A DNA stretch of 64,000 nucleotides from Prevotella sp. 885 (lineage in GTDB: Bacteria > Bacteroidota > Bacteroidia > Bacteroidales > Bacteroidaceae): assembly GCF_002265625.1 (NCBI RefSeq), contig NZ_NOVE01000005.1, positions 1 to 64,000 on the forward strand. The letters are read 5' to 3'. Below, one piece after another: positions 60,183-64,000 of the stretch. The first letter of the stretch is position 1, and each line of letters begins with the position of its first letter. Both the position numbers and the translations under genes were made by a program. The notes beneath the pieces are model-generated. The model saw only the letters and a list, made by a program, of their open reading frames with translations. It had not been told where the DNA came from and made no database searches.

Positions 60183-61625
60183 TTACTTCACATACAGCAT
60201 TTCGTCTGGCAGAATGCTGCTGCCGTTCTTATCCGTTATCTTTATCTTCAGGCTTTGTCCCATATAGTCCTCGAAGTACAGTATTCTCATCTCATGGAAA
60301 CCGGCTTCGAGCGCAACCTTGCCGGATACAAACTCCTGACTGTGCGAACCGTCGTTGTCTATAATCTCCTTGCCGTCGATGAAGAGACGCGAGCCGTCGT
60401 CTGAAGCTATGTCGAAGTAGTAGACGCCCTTTGCAGGAATCTTGATGTACGAACGGAAGTCGTAAGCGAAATGATCATCGCTTCTTGCCTCCGTGATGAT
60501 GAAGTTGCGGAGCACGCCCTCCTTCACCTTTTCGCCATTAGCAATGTCGGCGGTCTTCTTGAATTTGCCCTCATAGTACGTATAGTTGACGCCATGCTTT
60601 GTCGGCTTCACGTTCAGCGCCGGAAGGTAAGGACCCTCCTCGTCTATGGACGTGATGCCGGAAGGATAATAATAGGTAAACTCACGACCTGCTGGAGTGG
60701 TAATCCACGTATCGAAGCGTCTCTGACCTTCGTACATCTCTATCACACGTCCGCCACGCACCAGGCCGCCGTAAGCGTCCGTTCCGGTCACACGTCCGTA
60801 AGCCAGGCAGATGGCTTTCTCCTGTCCGATGAAGTCGTTGTCGTGGTCATGCCCTACGAACACGCCCATCACATCCTTGCATTCCGCGAACGAGGCGAAC
60901 ATGCCGCTGTTGATGTCAGCCGCGCACACCTCGCCCTCATCACACTTTCCCCAGGTGCCCTTGCGGTTCATCAGATTGCGATATTCGGGAAGGGCTATAT
61001 GGAAGAACGCCAATGCGGGCAGCGGACTGCCACCGTTGAGCTGCGTATAGTGCTTGCTCTGCTCACGATACCATGCAATCTGGTCGAAGTGAATCCAGTC
61101 GTAATGTCCCAGTTCGTCCGTCTCGGGATAATCGTTCGAGTCGATGCAGTAAAGCAGCGCCTCAGCCTTGTCCTTGTTCTTCTCTCCATACACGGGAATG
61201 ACGTGCTGTCCGTGTCCGTGAATGCCCTTCGGTCCGTGCGAACCGACAAAGTAAGGTGAACGCATAAGGAGGTCATAGATGTCCTTCTTGCTCATGTATT
61301 GCGGCTCGGCATCGTGGTTGCCCATAGTGACTGCGAACGGCATCTTTGCGTCCTCGAATATCTTCACTATGGCCTCCCATCCCTTACGTGCGGGATTGTC
61401 GGTAACGACGTCGCCGGTAAGTATGGCGATGTCTGGCTTCTCCTGCTTCAGGACTGACAGAATGGTGTTTCGCGTGGTGTCGCATCCGGGCGATTTAGGG
61501 TCCCAATGGATGTCCGTGAACTGCACCACCTTGAACTTTCCGTCCTTGAATCTGAACTGGCGCTGGGCGAAAGACGTAGCCACAACCAGCAGCAGGAACA
61601 AAGTAAACAATAGATTTTTTTTCAT
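60183..61625 (-). CDS. Secreted metallophosphoesterase with C-terminal PA14-like domain
   Basis: This 480-residue protein has a signal peptide (LFLLLVVATSFAQ). The calcineurin-type metal motifs are in order: FTDIHWDP (D-x-H), TGDVVTDNP, MGNHDAEP, FFHIALPEY and FVGHDHDND. Residues about 370-480 form a PA14-like or related beta domain (AKGVYYFDIASDDGSRLFID; KVALEAGFHEMRILYFED). It resembles the periplasmic purple-acid-phosphatase-like/DUF-containing phosphoesterases of Bacteroidetes, acting on phosphomonoesters or nucleotides. It is divergent from an alkaline phosphatase gene, which suggests a shared phosphate or glycan-phosphate role. Confidence 0.87.
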   Translation of the reverse strand: MKKNLLFTLFLLLVVATSFAQRQFRFKDGKFKVVQFTDIHWDPKSPGCDTTRNTILSVLKQEKPDIAILTGDVVTDNPARKGWEAIVKIFEDAKMPFAVTMGNHDAEPQYMSKKDIYDLLMRSPYFVGSHGPKGIHGHGQHVIPVYGEKNKDKAEALLYCIDSNDYPETDELGHYDWIHFDQIAWYREQSKHYTQLNGGSPLPALAFFHIALPEYRNLMNRKGTWGKCDEGEVCAADINSGMFASFAECKDVMGVFVGHDHDNDFIGQEKAICLAYGRVTGTDAYGGLVRGGRVIEMYEGQRRFDTWITTPAGREFTYYYPSGITSIDEEGPYLPALNVKPTKHGVNYTYYEGKFKKTADIANGEKVKEGVLRNFIITEARSDDHFAYDFRSYIKIPAKGVYYFDIASDDGSRLFIDGKEIIDNDGSHSQEFVSGKVALEAGFHEMRILYFEDYMGQSLKIKITDKNGSSILPDEMLYVK

Positions 61626-61646
61626 GTGTTCTCACTATTTATTACT

Positions 61647-61681
61647 GTTAGATTATGATTTGTTTATCGTTAGATTATGAT
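61647..61681 (-). repeat. Two 13-bp repeats at 22-bp spacing in the phosphoesterase leader
   Basis: GTTAGATTATGAT occurs at 61647-61659 and 61669-61681, exactly 22 bases apart, between the -7 box (61684-61692) and the ATG at 61625. It could be a pair of operator or RNA-binding sites. Confidence 0.7.
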
Positions 61682-61683
61682 AT

Positions 61684-61692
61684 GCAAATGTA
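61684..61692 (-). promoter_or_regulatory. -7 promoter box (TACATTTGC) of the phosphoesterase gene
   Basis: Exact TAnnTTTGC on the minus strand. No -33 match, so an activator may be needed. Confidence 0.55.
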
Positions 61693-61724
61693 ACGCTTTT
61701 TCCCGAGAAAATACATACATTCCC

Positions 61725-61755
61725 TTTGCAATACAGCTAAATTCCACTACCTTTG
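61725..61755 (+). promoter_or_regulatory. Promoter of the alkaline phosphatase gene
   Basis: TTTG (61725-61728), 19 bases, TACCTTTG (61748-61755). It overlaps the in-frame ATG at 61753, which therefore cannot be the start codon; the ATG at 61822 follows a leader of about 60 nt. Confidence 0.72.
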
Positions 61756-61821
61756 TATAGCAATAATCATAAACAAACCAATCTATCCGATAATAACAAT
61801 CTTCAAATTTTACACATCACT

Positions 61822-62961
61822 ATGACATTAAGGAAAATTTTCGCAGCTGCCGCACTCGCACTTTGCGTACATAGCGCCAACGCACAGTACAACATGCCCA
61901 CACAGACCTTCACATACGAACATCCTTACGCCGTGGAGAAGCTCCAGGCGCCGAAGGGCAAGAAGGTGAAGAACGTCATACTCATGATCGGCGACGGCAT
62001 GAGCCTCATGCACGTCTATACGGCTTGGACTGCCAACCGCGGCAAGCTATGGCTGGAGAATGCTCAGGCTACGGGCCTGTCGAAAACGTGGGCTGTAAAA
62101 AAGCTGGTGACCGACTCCGGTTCGGGCGGCACTTCGCTTGCCACAGGCGTTAAGACCGTCTATCATGCCGTGGGCGTCGACCCAGAGGGCAAGCCGCTGA
62201 CTTCGCTCGTAGACGTGGCTAAGGAGCTGGGCAAGGACGCTGGCATGGCTGTGACATGCCGTCTGTGGGACGCCACTCCGTGCGACTTCTGCTGCCATAA
62301 CATCGACCGCGATAAGGAGGAGGAGCTTGTCGGCGATTATCCTACAAGCGGAGTAGACTTCGTTTTCGGCGGCGGTGCGCAGAAATTCACCAACCGCAAG
62401 GACGGTCGCGACATATTCAAGGAACTTCAGAAGAAGGGCTATCACGTGTCGCGCACGCTGGACGACTTCTTCGCCTACGACAAGAACAGCCGCATCTTCG
62501 CCGTGCCTTATGACAAGGACACTCCCCTGCCTGACGAGCGCGGTGACCTCTTGGCGCGTGCATCAATGAAGGGCATCAGCCTCATGAACCAGAACAAGAA
62601 CGGCTTCTTCATGATGATTGAAGGTTCGCAGCTCGACGACTACGGTCACTTCAATCAGCTGGACCTCCTTATGAAAGAGACGCTCGACTTCGACCAGACC
62701 GTGGGCGAGGTGATGAAGTGGGCTGCCAAGGACGGCGAGACACTCGTTGTGGTGACTGCCGACCACGAGACCGGCGGTCTGACACTCGTAAACGGCAACA
62801 AGGACGAGGGACGCGTGGAGTGCTGCTTCTCCACAAAGGACCACTCGGGAGCAATGGTGCCCGTGTATGCCTTCGGTCCTGGAGCTGAGAACTTCACAGG
62901 CATCTTCGAGAATACGGATGTGTTCAAGAAGATAAAGAAGCTTATGACTGAGGGAGAATAA
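61822..62961 (+). CDS. Alkaline phosphatase
   Basis: This 379-residue secreted enzyme has a signal peptide (FAAAALALCVHSANAQ). It shows VILMIGDGMS (metal-binding Asp58), the nucleophile region TDSGSGGTSLATGVKT with Ser99, the EGSQLDDYGH metal site and VTADHETGGL with the late Asp-His pair. The nucleophile motif reads DSGSGGTS where the classic form is DSAASATA, a variant seen in Bacteroidetes enzymes. It releases phosphate from monoesters in the periplasm. It is divergent from the metallophosphoesterase and followed after 54 bases by a glycosidase gene in the same direction. Confidence 0.9.
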   Translation: MTLRKIFAAAALALCVHSANAQYNMPTQTFTYEHPYAVEKLQAPKGKKVKNVILMIGDGMSLMHVYTAWTANRGKLWLENAQATGLSKTWAVKKLVTDSGSGGTSLATGVKTVYHAVGVDPEGKPLTSLVDVAKELGKDAGMAVTCRLWDATPCDFCCHNIDRDKEEELVGDYPTSGVDFVFGGGAQKFTNRKDGRDIFKELQKKGYHVSRTLDDFFAYDKNSRIFAVPYDKDTPLPDERGDLLARASMKGISLMNQNKNGFFMMIEGSQLDDYGHFNQLDLLMKETLDFDQTVGEVMKWAAKDGETLVVVTADHETGGLTLVNGNKDEGRVECCFSTKDHSGAMVPVYAFGPGAENFTGIFENTDVFKKIKKLMTEGE

Positions 62962-63015
62962 AGCAAACGAAAGGCTATCGTGTAGGAGAGAACCTTCAAT
63001 ATAACATTTATAATA

Positions 63016-64000
63016 ATGAAGAAAACAATAATAACCCTGACAGCCTCGCTCTTCGCAATGCTGTCGCCCGCCCAGAATCTCATTTCGTCCGGTTCGCCGC
63101 TTTACAAGCTGCCTTACAAGAACACGTACGTGATGCAGACGCTGGTGGCGGAGAATACGTTCCGCACGGCGAAGGTGGAGAAGCCCAAGCCAGGCTCCTT
63201 CGAACAGGCAAAGAAGGTGCTGCCCGCACCCTATTGGGAAGGCCATGAGAAGGAGATAGAGATGTACTGGAAGGCGTGGCAGATAGGCATCAAGAACGTA
63301 TGCCAGCCGCTTGACAACTCAGGCTTCGTGACGTCATACATCTCGCCCGCATACAACGGCAACATCTTTATGTGGGACGACGCCTTCATAACGATGTTCT
63401 GCCGATACGGAGACCGCTTCTTCCCGTTCCAGAAGACGCTGGACAACTTCTACGCCAAGCAGCATCCTGACGGATTCATCTGCCGAGAGATTCGCGCTGA
63501 CGGATCCGACTGCTTCGGACGCTACGACCCCACGTCCACGGGACCGAACCTTCTGCCGTGGTCAGAATGGCTCTACTTCACGCAGTTCGGCGACGACAAC
63601 CGCCTCAACAAGGTGTTCCCCGTGCTGGCAGCATACTATAAGTGGCTGAAGCTGAACCGCACGTGGCGCAACGGCACCTACTGGAGCAGCGGATGGGGAA
63701 CGGGCATGGACAACATGCCGCGCGTGCCGGAGGGATATAACACCATCTACAGCAACGGTCACATGATATGGCTGGACGCCTGCCTGCAGCAGATAATGGT
63801 GGCGAACATCCTGCTGAAGATGGGATTCTATCTGGAGCGCTGGCAGGAGATAGAGGAGTTTGAGGACGACATCAAGAACCTCACGGCTTACATCAACAAG
63901 AATATGTGGAGCGAACGCGACGGATTCCTGTACGACCAGTTTGCCAACGACTCGCTCTCCACCACGCAGGGCATCTACGCCTACTGGGCTCTCCATACAG
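63016..64000 (+). CDS. MGH1/GH63-like glycosidase, N-terminal part (runs off the window)
   Basis: 328 codons are open from the ATG at 63016 to the window edge. A signal peptide (MKKTIITLTASLFAMLSPAQ) is followed by an (alpha/alpha)-barrel type sequence: YWEGHEKEIEMYWKAWQIGI, YNGNIFMWDDAFITMFCRYG, the long helical segment AYYKWLKLNRTWRNGTYW and MWSERDGFLYDQF. The FMWDDAF and WSSGWGTGMDNMPR motifs match the glucosidase/trehalase clan (GH63/GH37-like), whose acid residue lies in the GxxxGxDN segment. It probably removes alpha-linked sugars in the periplasm. It likely shares a transcript with the alkaline phosphatase gene. Confidence 0.82.
   Translation, partial: MKKTIITLTASLFAMLSPAQNLISSGSPLYKLPYKNTYVMQTLVAENTFRTAKVEKPKPGSFEQAKKVLPAPYWEGHEKEIEMYWKAWQIGIKNVCQPLDNSGFVTSYISPAYNGNIFMWDDAFITMFCRYGDRFFPFQKTLDNFYAKQHPDGFICREIRADGSDCFGRYDPTSTGPNLLPWSEWLYFTQFGDDNRLNKVFPVLAAYYKWLKLNRTWRNGTYWSSGWGTGMDNMPRVPEGYNTIYSNGHMIWLDACLQQIMVANILLKMGFYLERWQEIEEFEDDIKNLTAYINKNMWSERDGFLYDQFANDSLSTTQGIYAYWALHT

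Noticed and set aside
54015..63000. A complete polysaccharide utilisation locus with regulator
   Set aside because: susC and susD are present, but no hybrid two-component, SARP-like or ECF sigma/anti-sigma regulator is found nearby, and an Rpn-family gene and an opposite-strand gene intervene before the glycosidase.

Overview
The window comes from a Bacteroidales chromosome, most likely Prevotella or a close relative. The grounds are the phylum-specific promoter pattern (TTTG, then 19-21 bases, then TAnnTTTGC) in front of many genes, a SusC/SusD pair, an ExbB-ExbD-ExbD-TonB cluster, lipoproteins with an acidic stretch after the lipidated Cys, a purH-mreBCD-mrdA-rodA block, and genes encoding tRNAs without CCA ends. 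This is an inference from gene content; no rRNA is present. Most of the window is ordinary core genome with fairly GC-rich third codon positions. The main exception is an AT-rich insertion at about 15.4-18.7 kb.

Layout. 0-5.5 kb: the edge of a probable insertion sequence, an acidic lipoprotein, a CPA2-type cation/proton antiporter, a LolD-like ATPase and a CvfB-like S1 protein. 5.8-10.5 kb: a membrane-bound AraC-type regulator divergent from a GH16 glucanase and a GH123-like hydrolase. 10.6-15.1 kb: a glycine-zipper lipoprotein, RlpA, NADP glutamate dehydrogenase and aspartate-semialdehyde dehydrogenase. 15.1-19.6 kb: a polymorphic-toxin locus, with a miniature Rhs protein that has its own signal peptide and a possible clan-CD cysteine-peptidase tip, four exported small proteins behind it and an older RHS fragment. 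19.6-21.2 kb: 1.65 kb without genes, packed with palindromic elements and a 22-bp-period repeat array. 21.2-29 kb: the gltB-gltD-asnB nitrogen-assimilation operon. 29.3-33 kb: tRNA-Lys, an AI-2E family permease, thymidine kinase, rsmI and a coiled-coil lipoprotein. 33.4-40.1 kb: the cell-shape block rodA, mrdA, mreD, mreC, mreB, led by a stand-alone IMP cyclohydrolase. 40.2-46.1 kb: a second copy of the array element, tRNA-Met, a START-like protein, an LptF/G-type permease, ribBA and an aminotransferase. 46.4-52.2 kb: the TonB energising cluster with a PstS-like lipoprotein and a TPR protein. 52.7-64 kb: fructose-bisphosphate aldolase, susC-susD, an Rpn-family nuclease, two secreted phosphatases and the start of an MGH1/GH63-like glycosidase.

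The least conventional content is in the repeats. Two intergenic elements of about 390 bp (20.4 kb on the plus strand, 40.6 kb on the minus strand) keep similar flanks but carry diverged arrays of short units at a 22-bp period. Unrelated intergenic sequences at 5.8, 60.1 and 61.65 kb show the same 21-22 bp spacing. A second family (20.8 and 33.1 kb) is a palindrome made of smaller palindromes. Its outer stem sequence is shared between copies, while its inner arms differ in sequence and still pair. I do not recognise either family. All functional statements about them are inference.
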